Positions 35,263 through 45,008 of a stretch of 64,000 bases of DNA are shown here, one piece after another. Every line of letters starts with the position of its first letter. The first letter of the stretch is position 1. This DNA is from Selaginella moellendorffii (lineage: Eukaryota > Streptophyta > Lycopodiopsida > Selaginellales > Selaginellaceae), in assembly GCF_000143415.4 (NCBI RefSeq), contig NW_003314357.1, positions 455,795 to 519,794 on the forward strand. Reading direction: 5' to 3'. The notes beneath the pieces were generated by a model that was not told the origin of the DNA, searched no databases, and was given only the letters and a program-made list of their open reading frames with translations. The translations under genes were made by a program, and so were the position numbers.

Positions 35263-35837
35263 ACACGGAGGGGGATAAAATCAAAACTCAAGCAGCCAGG
35301 CAGCAGCTACCCAGAAATATATTCTCTTCGTAACTGAACGAGCTTGTCTTGTAGCACTCCAACAACAAGGGAGACGAAAGAGGAGACTGATCACAAAAAA
35401 ACAGAGTCTCTCTGCGAAGAAGAGGCTCAGCGACGAAGAAAAAGAAAGAAGAATCAAACTAGATCCCGACAATTAAGCACGCAACCGATGAGATCACACA
35501 GACGAGATAAAACCAAGATGAAGCAGCAGCACGAAAACGCTCTTGTCTACTCAAGAAGAAACGCAAAGCTTGGCAAGCGCGAAACTGGAAGAAGTAGAAG
35601 CGAGGTGTGTATAGAGAAATTGCCTGGGGTGGTGCTGGTGGTGGTGGAGCGATGATGATGTGAGGATGGATAATCCTCACAGCCAGACACCATTTTCTCT
35701 CTTTCCTTTTTTCCCTTTCCAGAACCACGACCACAAACACCTGCAAGGCGGATTTATATCCAGCAGCAACGCAACAACAGTGATCAGTATGATTACTCGA
35801 AACCAAAGCTGGAATTTGTCTGCTCAAGGGAGAAAAA

Positions 35838-35950
35838 CTCACCTGTAGCTTTAGCTGGCTTTGCGAAGCTTGCTCGTCTTCATCTCTCGTCTCTTCGTAG
35901 TAGTTTAGAGCTTTCTCTCTCTCTCGCTCTCTCTCTCAGCCTTCAAGCTT
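35838..35950 (-). promoter_or_regulatory. Possible first leader exon with uORF and splice donor
   Basis: On the minus strand a (GA)n tract (35,912-35,940) is followed by an ATG opening a ten-codon uORF (MKTSKLRKAS and stop) and then CTACAG/GTGAGT, a near-perfect donor at 35,847/35,846. This looks like a leader exon of the downstream GLUTAMINE DUMPER-like gene. The acceptor is not obvious. Confidence 0.4.
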
Positions 35951-36744
35951 CAGACTCGAGATCGTGGAGGAGCATCTTACTTTGCTCCGCTTTGCTTTGC
36001 AACTTGGAAAGGGAGGAGGGAGGAGCCCACCCCCAAGTGTAGAGAAAGAAGTTCTATAACTCCCCCCATTCCCTGTGTGTGAAGCCGACAAGTCCCCACT
36101 ACTTATCCCACAATCCTTCCATACTCGTGCGCTAATCACCACCTTAACTTCTGCTCTTTCCCGCGACCATCGACTTCTCCGGAGGGATTCCTTCACTGTA
36201 ACGCTCTTTCCGTGTTCCTGAATATTCTGCCAATAGCTAAGTTCCTGCGAGAGGATCCTTCCAGTGTGTGCCCCCCACTCAGCCGACCACCTCTACCACG
36301 TACGGAAAATCACAGTCTACGTACCCGGGTGTACCACGGCGGGCAATCATCAAGGAGCAAAAGGAACGCCAGACCCCACCCAGCGGACGAGCACTGGTTC
36401 CCAGTTACTGCCTCATGATCACCCCAGAGATCAGCAATCCACTAGCTACTAAGCTAGAGCTACAAGAGCAAGAAAGAAAGGGAACAACGTACCCAGGATG
36501 TCTACATGATAGTTTATCGTGCAGCTGTGTGTAGTGGATAAAGCTGATATGATACAGATCACCTAAGTGCGCATCAAAGTGGCGGGGCCGATACTTGACC
36601 ACGGGGAGACCGCCATGCCAGGCTTTGGCGTCTATCAAATGCTTCTTTTTCTGCCATAGAAATATGTGTAAGAGCTTTGGGAAACTTGACGAAGAGGAAA
36701 GTAAAGTACCTCGGCTGTTGCTGTTACAAAAGGTTGCTGTCTTC
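35951..36744. other. Intergenic region between the GLUTAMINE DUMPER-like and ZCCHC8-like genes
   Basis: Holds short frames on both strands without family resemblance. It is probably the promoter of the former and the 3' UTR of the latter. Confidence 0.45.
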
Positions 36745-38478
36745 CTACTTTCTGTAGCTGGATCGAACCGAATCCAGAGCAGCTTCAGCTTGGGCCCATG
36801 CACTGCTCCGCTCTCGTCGGCCGGACAAAGATGGCGAATGTCGGGAAGAGTGGCGATCTCGGTCGCGGTCCCGGTCTCGGTCACGATCACGAGCGGGAGA
36901 TTTTTCTCCTGGAGGTGTCAAGTAATCATCAGGTCGAGACCTTCTCCTCCCACTGTCGGACAAGGATCTGTGCAGAGCCACCGCTTCTCTGGGGCTCCGA
37001 GACCAGAGTCTCTTGTCTGCGTCTTCTGGAATGGGTGCGTTGATGCCAGGGAACTCGACTGTCATCTTCTGGGACGTTGAGGATGGTGGCTTCGCTTCGA
37101 TTATCTCTCCATCCTCCGTGAAAGATAAAGGATTGTCCTCTCCAAACATGATGAGTCCAGACGGTTCGTCCTCGTCTGTCTCGGTAGCTGGAAAGGAGGT
37201 ACCGTTTTAAAAGAACTATAAACTATCGTCAAAAGAGAGCATACCCATATATCCAGGAGGATAGCCGATTTCTCGCATTCGCTGAAGCCACGGAGGCGGG
37301 TCTTTCTCCTGCGCACAAGGAATAAGCATAAATCTTATCTAAAACCACGAAAACGTACTCCAATCCCCAGGGACCGTCTGGTTTCGCTCAGCAGCGATCC
37401 GGGTTTGATGTCGTCAAACTTCCCATTTGGAGTGCTCTCGTAGTAGCGGCGAGAAGGAGTGTTGGACCCTCCTTTTCTTGACATGAAAAGCTTACGAGCG
37501 CTGTTGATAGCAGACATATCCCGCTGTCTCTGGCAATCCCTGAGAGCGTGGCTGTAGGAGCCGCAGTTAAAACACCTCGACGCCTCGTCCGGAATCTCCA
37601 AGTGCCTGTTTCGCCAAAATGAATCTGCCAAGCATGAGTCGTTACGACTAAAATCGTAACCAGCACTAATTTTTATACCCTTGATCTGAAAGAAACTCCA
37701 GAGGCTGCAAAACGGCACTACATCCACGATCATACAGAGGAACTTCCGTTTGTCTCTCTTCCAGAACACAAGCTCGTTTTGAGGGCTTGTCTTCCCAAAA
37801 GTTCTGCACAGAATCGAACTTAAGTAAACTTCAAGGAAACGAAAACTTGAAACAAAAAAATTAACCATTTTAGTTTTCCCTACTGACAGAGCTGGGAAAT
37901 ACGTTTCCGTGCCGCCTTCTCGTACTTCATCATCTTCAAAGCTCTGTAGGAAATCCAACAAATTAGAGAGAGAGAGAGAAAAAAATCCACATTTGGTTCG
38001 CTTACTTGTGCAGCATGCCATTCAGACCAATGCAGTAAAACCTCTTGCAGTTTCTTCTGGCTTTTCCTGCTCACAGACTCCTACATGAGAACGGCAGAAG
38101 AAAAGAAGGAAAAGAAAAAAAAAAAAAAAAAAGAACCTCGAAAGTTTGGTGTAAGTCACTTGAACAGATGCTCCATCGTCTCTGCGTGAGATGGATTTTC
38201 TTTTCCGGGAGTTTGCTATAGCTCAAGTCAGGAATTCCGAAATAAAGTGAACAAAACGCTCTAGAAAGGATACCTTGAGGCAGTACTGGATCATCGGAAC
38301 AATCCATATCCTCCTCGGAGGCCAAATCGATGATATCATCACAAGCTCCATCTTTCGCAGCATCCAACGATGCTATCTCCGATTCTATTGAATCGACTGT
38401 CGCGGCAGCAGTCTCGTGCCTCACAGCCACATCCTCGACGCCAATCTCACCTTCTTCCGGTTCCGGGACCAAATCCAT
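36745..38478 (-). CDS. ZCCHC8-like zinc-knuckle and PSP-domain protein (8 exons, ~420 aa)
   Basis: Homologue of ZCCHC8, the scaffold of the nuclear exosome targeting complex, which links the helicase MTR4 to an RNA-binding partner in nuclear RNA decay. Exons (minus): 38,478-38,274; 38,215-38,137; 38,069-38,006; 37,943-37,884; 37,803-37,722; 37,624-37,359; 37,308-37,245; 37,187-36,745. All joins are GT-AG and in phase. Features in order: acidic N-terminus; SQKKLQEVLLHWSEWHAAQ; ETYFPALS; VPLYDRGYS across the fifth junction; zinc knuckle CFNCGSYSHALRDC (CX2CX4HX4C); PSP motif PPPWLQRMREIGYPPGYM; and an Arg/Asp (RD) and Ser-rich tail. An alternative fifth intron of only 31 bp (donor 37,678, acceptor 37,648) also keeps the frame, giving 442 aa. 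It shares a divergent promoter with the DUF819 gene. Confidence 0.85.
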
Positions 38479-38555
38479 GAAGACCCCTAGAATAAGAACC
38501 CTAAATAGAAACTCCTTTTAAACATACTGTGGCCCTTTTGATTCTTCTAGAAACT
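38479..38555. promoter_or_regulatory. 77-bp divergent promoter region with telo-box
   Basis: The ATGs of the ZCCHC8-like and DUF819 genes face away from each other with only 77 bp between. The spacer holds AACCCTAA (38,497-38,504), a telo-box-type motif common upstream of housekeeping plant genes. Transcripts probably overlap or have extremely short leaders. Confidence 0.6.
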
Positions 38556-40181
38556 ATGCTTCTAGCGTCTCCGATCTCCGCCAGATCCGCGACTAACGAT
38601 CTAATCCATGCCAAGCGATCCTTCCAGCACCAGTGTCGCCCGCGGCAGAGGGCATCGATCCAGAACGGATCGCGTCGGATTTCCCGGATTGCTGCTGCTG
38701 CTTCCCATTCGATCGTGGCAGCGAGCGATCCACACTTGGATGCGTGGAAGACGTGGTCAGTGCTGCTGGCATCGGGCGCATTTGGCCTCTGGTAAGATCC
38801 GCCGCCCGGATCCCGACGAATAGGGTTCTTAGGAAATATTTCACCAGGTCCGAGAGAAGCACCAAATGGGGGAGCGCACTGAGCGGCGCGCTGGTGAGCA
38901 CTCTCTTCGCGCTCTTGGCCAGCAATCTGGGCATCCTTGCCACGGAATCGTCAGTCTATGGCACTGTCAATGCCTTCTTGCTGCCTCTCGCGATTCCACT
39001 GCTGCTCTTCTCGGCGGACATGAAGCGTGTTCTCACTTCCACTGGTCGCCTCCTCCTCGTCTTCCTCCTTGGCTCAGGTACGCGATTCTTTCTTCTTTCA
39101 ATGCTCTAAAAGAGAAAACGATTTGGTGGCAGTGGCAACGATCATAGGAACTTTGGTGGCCATGAAGCTCGTTCCATTGACAGGCCTGGGCACCGATGGA
39201 TGGAAGATTGCTGCGGCGCTCATGAGCAGGCACATTGGTGGAGGTAAAGAAGAAAAAAAGAGAGATTTTTCCTGCTTATTCTACTGCTGCTGCAGTCGAT
39301 CGATCATATCGACTCGACTCGATGAATCGATCGTGGCTCCTGACTAGTTTACAGCCGTGAACTACGTTGCTGTCTCGGAGGCACTTGGAGCATCGCCGTC
39401 GGTGGTAGCATCCGGTCTCGCGGCTGACAACTTGATCTGTGCCGTGTACTTCACGACGCTCTTCGCATTGGCATCTTCCATTGCAGCCGAAGAAAAAACA
39501 GGTCTCGAGAATAGTTCATCCTTGTGTTCTCTAACTTTCTTCTTGATCCTTGCAGAGAGTTCTTCCGCAGCTACTTCTCCCGAAAGCAAGAACGAGAAAG
39601 CTGAGATCAAAGTGCTCGAGGCATCCTTTGCGCTGGCTATATCGGCCGGAGTGTGCTCGGCAGGAGTGTGGTGCTCCAACATTATCGGATATCGCAGTGG
39701 AAGCATGGCGGTGATCACAGCCCTGGCCGTGATCCTGGCAACGATGTTTCCATCACGTCTCGGCCCGCTGGTATCGACTGGCCAAGGCCTCGCTCTCCTC
39801 CTCATGCAGGTAAACCAACCTTCCTCTCTCGATCACCATCTCTTCGATCATCCACAGGTTTTCTTCGCGACAGTGGGTGCCAGTGGGAGCATTCGCTCCG
39901 TGCTCGCCACCGCTCCATCGCTCTTCCTCTTCTGCGTCGTCCAGATTGGAGTCCATTTGCTCATCGTCCTGGGAGTCGGGAAGCTCCTTGGAGTGGAGAA
40001 GCGTTTGCTCCTGCTCGCTTCCAACGCCAACGTCGGCGGCCCCACGACCGCCGCTGGAATGGCCACCGCCAAAGGCTGGACGAGCTTGATCGTCCCGGGA
40101 ATCCTCGCCGGCATCTTTGGCATCTCCATCGCTACCTTCCTCTCCATCGCGCTGGGCATCACCCTCCTCCAAAAGCTCTAA
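38556..40181 (+). CDS. DUF819 family multi-pass membrane protein (6 exons, 433 aa)
   Basis: Predicted permease of the DUF819 family, found in bacteria and plants; the substrate is not established. Exons: 38,556-38,791; 38,848-39,077; 39,133-39,243; 39,355-39,501; 39,556-39,809; 39,858-40,181. All are GT-AG and sum to 434 codons including the stop. The N-terminus (MLLASPISARSATNDLIHAK) is basic and Ser/Ala-rich, compatible with a plastid transit peptide. Several hydrophobic spans follow (SALSGALVSTLFALLASNLG, FLLPLAIPLLLFSADMKRVL). YVAVSEALGASPSVVASGLA and, near the end, ASNANVGGPTTAAGMATAKG are hallmark segments of the family. The last span ends at LQKL. A GTG-led frame extends to 38,529, but the first ATG is 38,556. 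The gene converges with the GT14 gene (75 bp). Confidence 0.9.
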
Positions 40182-40206
40182 AGCTCACTAAGTCGCTGGT
40201 CAAACA

Positions 40207-40250
40207 TGGTCAAGCTTGGAATATTCTCCCAAGCTTGGAATATTCGCCCT
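40207..40250. repeat. Short tandem duplication between convergent genes
   Basis: AAGCTTGGAATATTC occurs twice, 19 bp apart, in the 75-bp spacer between the DUF819 and GT14 stops. Possibly a shared 3' UTR or polyadenylation area. Confidence 0.6.
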
Positions 40251-40256
40251 TCTTCC

Positions 40257-41480
40257 TCAGTGCTTGAGGAGAGCGTCGGCGTACCTCAAGAGAGGGTCGA
40301 GGCAGTCGGCATGGAACTTGCGCGCGAACATGAATCGCCCATCGCTCTCCTCTTGCAGCCCGTGGAGGAACCCTAGATCGATCTCCTCGGCGCGGTACAT
40401 GGTGGGATGCCCATCGTTGTTCTCGGCCCATTTCACATTCGTGAGCGTGAATCCGTGGCTCCCGGCTTGATCCTCGACCCTCATCACGGTCGAGAAGTAG
40501 TGCTCCTCGGTGTAGCACGAGGAGGCCGCGAATTCGGGCAGGCAGGGCGCCCGGAATTTGTTCCACAGCCGCCGCTCGCCCACCAGCAGTCGCGCGTGAT
40601 CGCGGGTCACCACAAACCACTGCGATCCCACCGCGAATTCCCCGAATTGGAGCTCCGGAAGCATGGATCCCTCGCCCCGGGCGTTGTATCGCGACCAGAG
40701 GAGGTCCGATTGCGTGATGATCTCCAGGAAGCTCTTGCGCGGCGACGCTGCCAGGCGCTTGTGGAGCCTGTGGAACCCGTGGAGAGGGATGCAGCTGTCG
40801 GAGATCATGGCGAAGAATTGGTTCTCGGGATCGTCGACGAGCGCGTTTGCGAGGAGCCTTTTCATGGCCAGGACGAGCGATGGAGCTCCTCGCTCGGTCC
40901 TGTCGCTGGGGATCATCCGCCCCCAAAAGGCGCTGCTGCGATTGAATGCCCGGAACTGGAAGGGATCGGCGTGGACGTAGATGTTGTAGAGATCCTCGTG
41001 CCCGCGGAAGAATCGATTCCACAGCGGCTCGAATGGGATCGCCCCAGTCGTTAGGAAGAGAAACGCTACCTTGGAAACCGGCGGCGCGGCGGCGGCGGCG
41101 GCGGTGGCGGCGGTGGCAGCGTTGGCGGCGATGGTGGCACCCAAATCATTCTCGAATTTCTTGAAGATTTTATGACTCACACCCAACAATCTTGGCGAAT
41201 GGATTTGCTCTGGCAGTACGGTGGCGTTGTGCATCGCCATGGCGCGATCGAAGAGCTCCTCGTCGCTCCAGCTGTGGAGCAGCGACGTACCTCGATCGAT
41301 CAAGAACATGCCCGCCGAAAAGCGGCGATTCTCGGCCAAATTCGAGCTCTTGGGCGCCGCCGCGAGGTTGAGGGCGGGCAAGCTACACTGGAAGTAGAGG
41401 ATTAGAGGGATGAGCAGCAGCGCACAGGGAAGAAAGAGCCGGGAGAGCGCTGCCATAGCCATCGTTGACGAAAGCCCCAT
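40257..41480 (-). CDS. Core-2/I-branching-like glycosyltransferase, GT14 (407 aa, intronless)
   Basis: Type II Golgi membrane protein of the plant GT14 (DUF266) family, presumed to add sugars to wall polysaccharides or arabinogalactan proteins. The N-terminus is cytosolic (MGLSSTMAMAALSR), followed by a signal anchor (LFLPCALLLIPLILYF, residues ~15-30). An Ala-rich stalk insert coded by GCC repeats (41,080-41,130) precedes the catalytic domain. Family blocks seen are VAFLFLTTGAIPFEPLWNRF, YNIYVHADP, FAMISDSCIPLHGFHRLHKR, GSQWFVVTRDHA, EHYFSTVM and TNVKWAENNDGHP. It ends at LLRYADALLKH. The length fits the family. The start is the first ATG; Met-7 or Met-9 are alternatives. An AAACCCTAA telo-box and a GGCCACGTGGCC G-box lie 160-240 bp upstream. 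Confidence 0.92.
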   Translation of the reverse strand: MGLSSTMAMAALSRLFLPCALLLIPLILYFQCSLPALNLAAAPKSSNLAENRRFSAGMFLIDRGTSLLHSWSDEELFDRAMAMHNATVLPEQIHSPRLLGVSHKIFKKFENDLGATIAANAATAATAAAAAAPPVSKVAFLFLTTGAIPFEPLWNRFFRGHEDLYNIYVHADPFQFRAFNRSSAFWGRMIPSDRTERGAPSLVLAMKRLLANALVDDPENQFFAMISDSCIPLHGFHRLHKRLAASPRKSFLEIITQSDLLWSRYNARGEGSMLPELQFGEFAVGSQWFVVTRDHARLLVGERRLWNKFRAPCLPEFAASSCYTEEHYFSTVMRVEDQAGSHGFTLTNVKWAENNDGHPTMYRAEEIDLGFLHGLQEESDGRFMFARKFHADCLDPLLRYADALLKH

Positions 41481-41640
41481 TTCTTCTTCCTCTATCGTTT
41501 GATCACGTCAAGCGATGGCGATCGCATTTCCTGACGATCGGGAGCGAGGATTTCTCGCTTGGTCGACCAAATTCTTTTCTCCGCTAGACTTGCTGTTCAT
41601 CGCAACCACCTATAGGTATGGTGCCAAACAGTGAACTGGC

Positions 41641-41719
41641 AAACCCTAAAAACGACGGGCTTCGCGTGGTGTGTGGTGGCGCGCGACAAAGTGTCACATG
41701 CAAGGACGGCCACGTGGCC
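41641..41719. promoter_or_regulatory. Telo-box and palindromic G-box upstream of the GT14 gene
   Basis: AAACCCTAA at 41,641-41,649 and the 12-bp palindrome GGCCACGTGGCC at 41,708-41,719. G-boxes bind bZIP and bHLH regulators in light or ABA responses. Function here is inferred from sequence only. Confidence 0.45.
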
Positions 41720-41759
41720 GAATTAAAGAATACCGTTACTTGTTTACTAAATCCAGCTT

Positions 41760-42178
41760 TATTCCATCTTCTTACCCTCCTCCTTTAACCTACTTGGGTT
41801 AGGAATTTTCACGTTGCCATTTTACCATTTTACTTAAAGTATGATATTTCTTAGGGTTCTTCAATGTTTTAGTCGGAGGGGAATGCGGGTAAGAGAAGAT
41901 CGATTATGGGGGAAGCTGAGCGATCTACAAGAGGAAGAAGAAGAAGAAGACGAGGGTTTATAGAGGGAGGAATGCGACAGCGGCGGAAGATTTCGTGGCT
42001 TTTGTTCGAGAGAACCATGCGCCGCAGGGAGAAGAAGCTTTCCCGGCGGTAGTGGCAGATCATCCTCACGTCTTTTATGGGGGTTTTCGCTTCCTGATAT
42101 GCACGAAGGAGGACAGCGCCGATGAGATCAACTCGACGCTACCTTTCAACGTTTTCACGGATGGTTCTTTGCCTCCAT
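41760..42178 (+). pseudogene. Truncated duplicate of the RNase H-domain gene at 62,460
   Basis: 41,760-42,178 matches 62,280-62,754 closely, including the upstream TATGATATTTCTTAGGGTTCTT, an AAG repeat and the coding part from VAFVRENH through STLPFNVFTDGS. The match ends right after FTDGS, the first RNase H catalytic Asp, and unrelated sequence follows (stop near 42,234). The catalytic domain is therefore missing. A frame with its own ATG survives at 41,995-42,234, so a short peptide could be made, but no function is expected. Confidence 0.8.
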
Positions 42179-42958
42179 GGAGAGAGATGGAGGTGTTCGA
42201 TGGAACGAACGCCCAGTTCTGGGAGAGGTGGTGACGAATGGTGACAATGCTGGAGCATCGCCACGGCATCTGTCCAAGCATTCTCATCCTCGGGATCGAT
42301 GAAAGAGTCGTCCGCTACTCCTGGTCCTGGTAGCATAAACAAGCCCAGGTCGATATCGAGGGCTGGAGAGATTCGCAGCCTCTCAGGAGCCAGCCAATGA
42401 TCGGGTCCCCGCCCCACTTCTGGCGATGCGCTCCAGCCCCCGCTCCATGCCTCCACCCTGTGCATTAAAACCACCTGGACCGTTTCCGGACCCGAGTTGA
42501 ATCCCCCTGGACCGCTCCAGGAGAGCTTCTGGCATTTGGATTAAATCCTCGTCCAAGTCGTCTCAAGCCGAGGAAATAAAGAAGAAAAGCGTGGTTCCCG
42601 TAGTCTCCATGGAGGATTTGTCAAGTGGGAGATGGGAAAGGTGCTTGTTTTGTCCTAGAAAAACTTTGATATACTAACATGCTTTCTTGTGTGCTGTGAA
42701 GAGGGACGATAGAAAAGATAGCATTGCTGTTCCGCTTGTAGAGCGTCACGAAGTGGGATGATCTTCGGATTGTGATTTGTGTGGCTACTATAAAGCTTTG
42801 GAAGTTCTGAGTTGTGATTTTTATTTCTAGCGGCAGAAAGAAGTGAGCAGTACATCGGACATGCAAGAGTCTGTCCAGACAAGTCCACTCCTACATTATC
42901 GAGCCATCTCTCTCGATTTTTGACTTCCTGGCATATGTAAGTTTATATTCCCAAACAG
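42179..42958. other. Unassigned region between two gene fragments
   Basis: Contains an open minus-strand frame (42,139-42,474) with moderately biased composition but no recognised family, and otherwise nothing. The end (42,936-42,958) looks like a shrunken intron (GTAAGT...CCAAACAG) leading into the decarboxylase fragment. Confidence 0.35.
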
Positions 42959-43325
42959 GAAGTAGTGCCAAAGAGAATCACGGAGATGGAAGAAGCTTTG
43001 TCCAAACGCGATTTCTCTTCCTTTGCCAAGACGGACAGCAACCAGTTCCATGAAACTTGCCTCGACACCTCTCCACCATTTTTCTACAGGAACGATACCT
43101 CCAGAAGGATCATTGGACTCGTGGAGAGCTGGAACAAGCCCGAAGTCCTCAGGTATTTTTTTATTTAATCAGATTTCGTTACATTGATGTGAGAACATTC
43201 CAGGCAGAGTACACTTTTGATGCTGGACCAAATGCAGTGATTTTTTTTCCCCAGAAATTTGGAGGAGCGTTGCTGCATCGTTTGCTCTACAAGTTTCCCC
43301 CGGAAGGCATGGATTTATCAAGGTA
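42959..43325 (+). pseudogene. Fragment of mevalonate diphosphate decarboxylase gene (C-terminal part)
   Basis: Two exons match the C-terminal part of diphosphomevalonate decarboxylase, the ATP-dependent enzyme that makes isopentenyl diphosphate at the end of the mevalonate pathway. Exon one (42,959-43,152) reads [37 protein letters not shown] and [20 protein letters not shown] intron follows, and exon two begins at 43,204 with AEYTFDAGPNAVIF, then LLHRLLYKFPPEGMD. About four residues usual between AK and DSNQF are missing. There are no N-terminal exons upstream (the catalytic Asp and ATP-binding parts are absent), and AT-rich repeat sequence follows. It is a dispersed fragment, not a working gene. 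Confidence 0.82.
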
Positions 43326-44830
43326 AAATTAATTTCTTTTTTTCTACGATTAGTAGTTCTAAGGCGTGGTTTGCCGCTATGTTGTTAACTCAGGGCTTTT
43401 GGAGGCTTTAGGCCCGGCCAGGGAAGGGCGCTTATTTGTGTGAATATCTGTGTATTTACATACTTTACAATATAAAATAAATGATCATTTATAAAAGCCA
43501 TTTTAAGAAACTACTATAAAGTTTACTTTTATAAAGTTTTTCTGAAGTGTTAGCATACCTGCTGGGACCGAAAGATGATATTTGTTTTATACTTCCTTTA
43601 AAAGATTATATGGTATTCTTAGGTTCTTCAAATTCAAGCTAAGTTATGAATTTTAATCATTCTCAAATTATAACGTAGTAAAAATATTTTTAAATTCATA
43701 TGTTTTAGCCTTAAACTCCATTGGTATATTAGGTTTAGCATCTATATTTAGCTAGAAGGGTCTGTTTCTTGCTAAGCATATTTAGCCCAACTCCTAGTTC
43801 TCTTTACTCTAACTTAATCTGCCAACTCTGTGATAGCTTGGGCACTCTTGCTACCATGCCCATTCAAGTCCCTCCATAAAAGTCTTGCATATAATTTTGA
43901 ATATCTCTTTATAATTTGTATAGCACAAGATAGGATGAAAATTGAATCATTAGAACTTTAGAAGATAATGAGGATCAATAGTGTCATCAATCAATTGCCA
44001 ATTTTATTAAATGAAATACACTAGCTAAATGCAATTTCATTAACAATGATTTTATAATAAGAATACAATTTGGCATTCTTTTTTTAATTACTACAATAGT
44101 AAGATAGTTATTTAATTCATGATTAGACCTTTTTGTTGAGTATTAGTAAATTAGATTTAGAATTTGCCATTTGTACTAAGCTAGATGAGGAAAACAATTT
44201 CCTCAGTGTGTTTATTTATTCAAGTACTTACTATTTTTATCTAGAACTGTCATTATTATTTTGTATCATTTCTTAACTATAAAAACTAGATTTACCATTT
44301 GAGTAATATAATTCACTTGGATGCCTTCTGTTTATGGTTTGCTTTATCCAAAGAATTTGACATGATGATCTGAGCAAATGCAAGGAAGTATCACTTCTTT
44401 CCTGCCTCGAGGGATGAATGTTACATATGATATGGGAGGACTTTGAATCTGCCTTAGTCCCCCCCTATGTTAATATGGCTCAAAGAACTAAGATGAGCTT
44501 GGGAATTCTTTTTTGTTTTGTGTTGCATTGGCTTTCTTGTATTGTTGATATTGAGTATTACTTAATTAATATTGATAAACAGATGTAATATTTTTCCTTG
44601 CCAACTGGCAAGCATGCTGATAAAAAAACAAAAATACAGTTTATGTTTAAATATTTGTTATTTTTTAAAACAATACAGAGTGATGATGGGGTTCCAGCTT
44701 GTCAGTGATCTGGAGGCAATCCCAACATGGAAGCCATCACATCTACTCAGAGCTGCAAACTCACCTTACCACTCCATTTGCCTAGTTAGCAATCATCAGA
44801 GTCAGAGGCAATGACAGCAATAGAGCAGGT

Positions 44831-44863
<33 letters not shown>

Positions 44864-45008
44864 TTCTCTCTCTTTCTCTCTCTCTGCATTGGATTATAGT
44901 ATATACTAGAATATTCAAATATATCCAATATCAAACCAAGAACTAAAAATTTTGAAAACTTAAAATTTTAAAAGTTTCAAAATATGAAAACTAATATGAG
45001 GTCTTAAT
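43326..45008. other. AT-rich region with one exon-like patch
   Basis: AT-rich throughout. At ~44,680-44,815 an AG acceptor precedes an open patch (VMMGFQLVSDLEAIPTWKPS) that looks coding but is unidentified. A (TC)n run lies at 44,832-44,886. No intact gene. Confidence 0.4.
44832..44886. repeat. (TC)n microsatellite
   Basis: Nearly uninterrupted TC repeat, about 27 units with a few T insertions. Confidence 0.95.

Noticed and set aside
35344-35842. Plus and minus frames of ~100-127 codons upstream of the GLUTAMINE DUMPER-like gene
   Set aside because: Low-complexity, highly charged or proline-rich, and better explained as leader intron and promoter sequence.
42139-42474. Minus-strand gene of 111 codons
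   Set aside because: Acceptable composition but no family, no promoter, and it overlaps the end of the truncated duplicate.
44832-44886. CRISPR-like or regulatory array
   Set aside because: Simple TC microsatellite with no unique spacers; no CRISPR array exists in the window.
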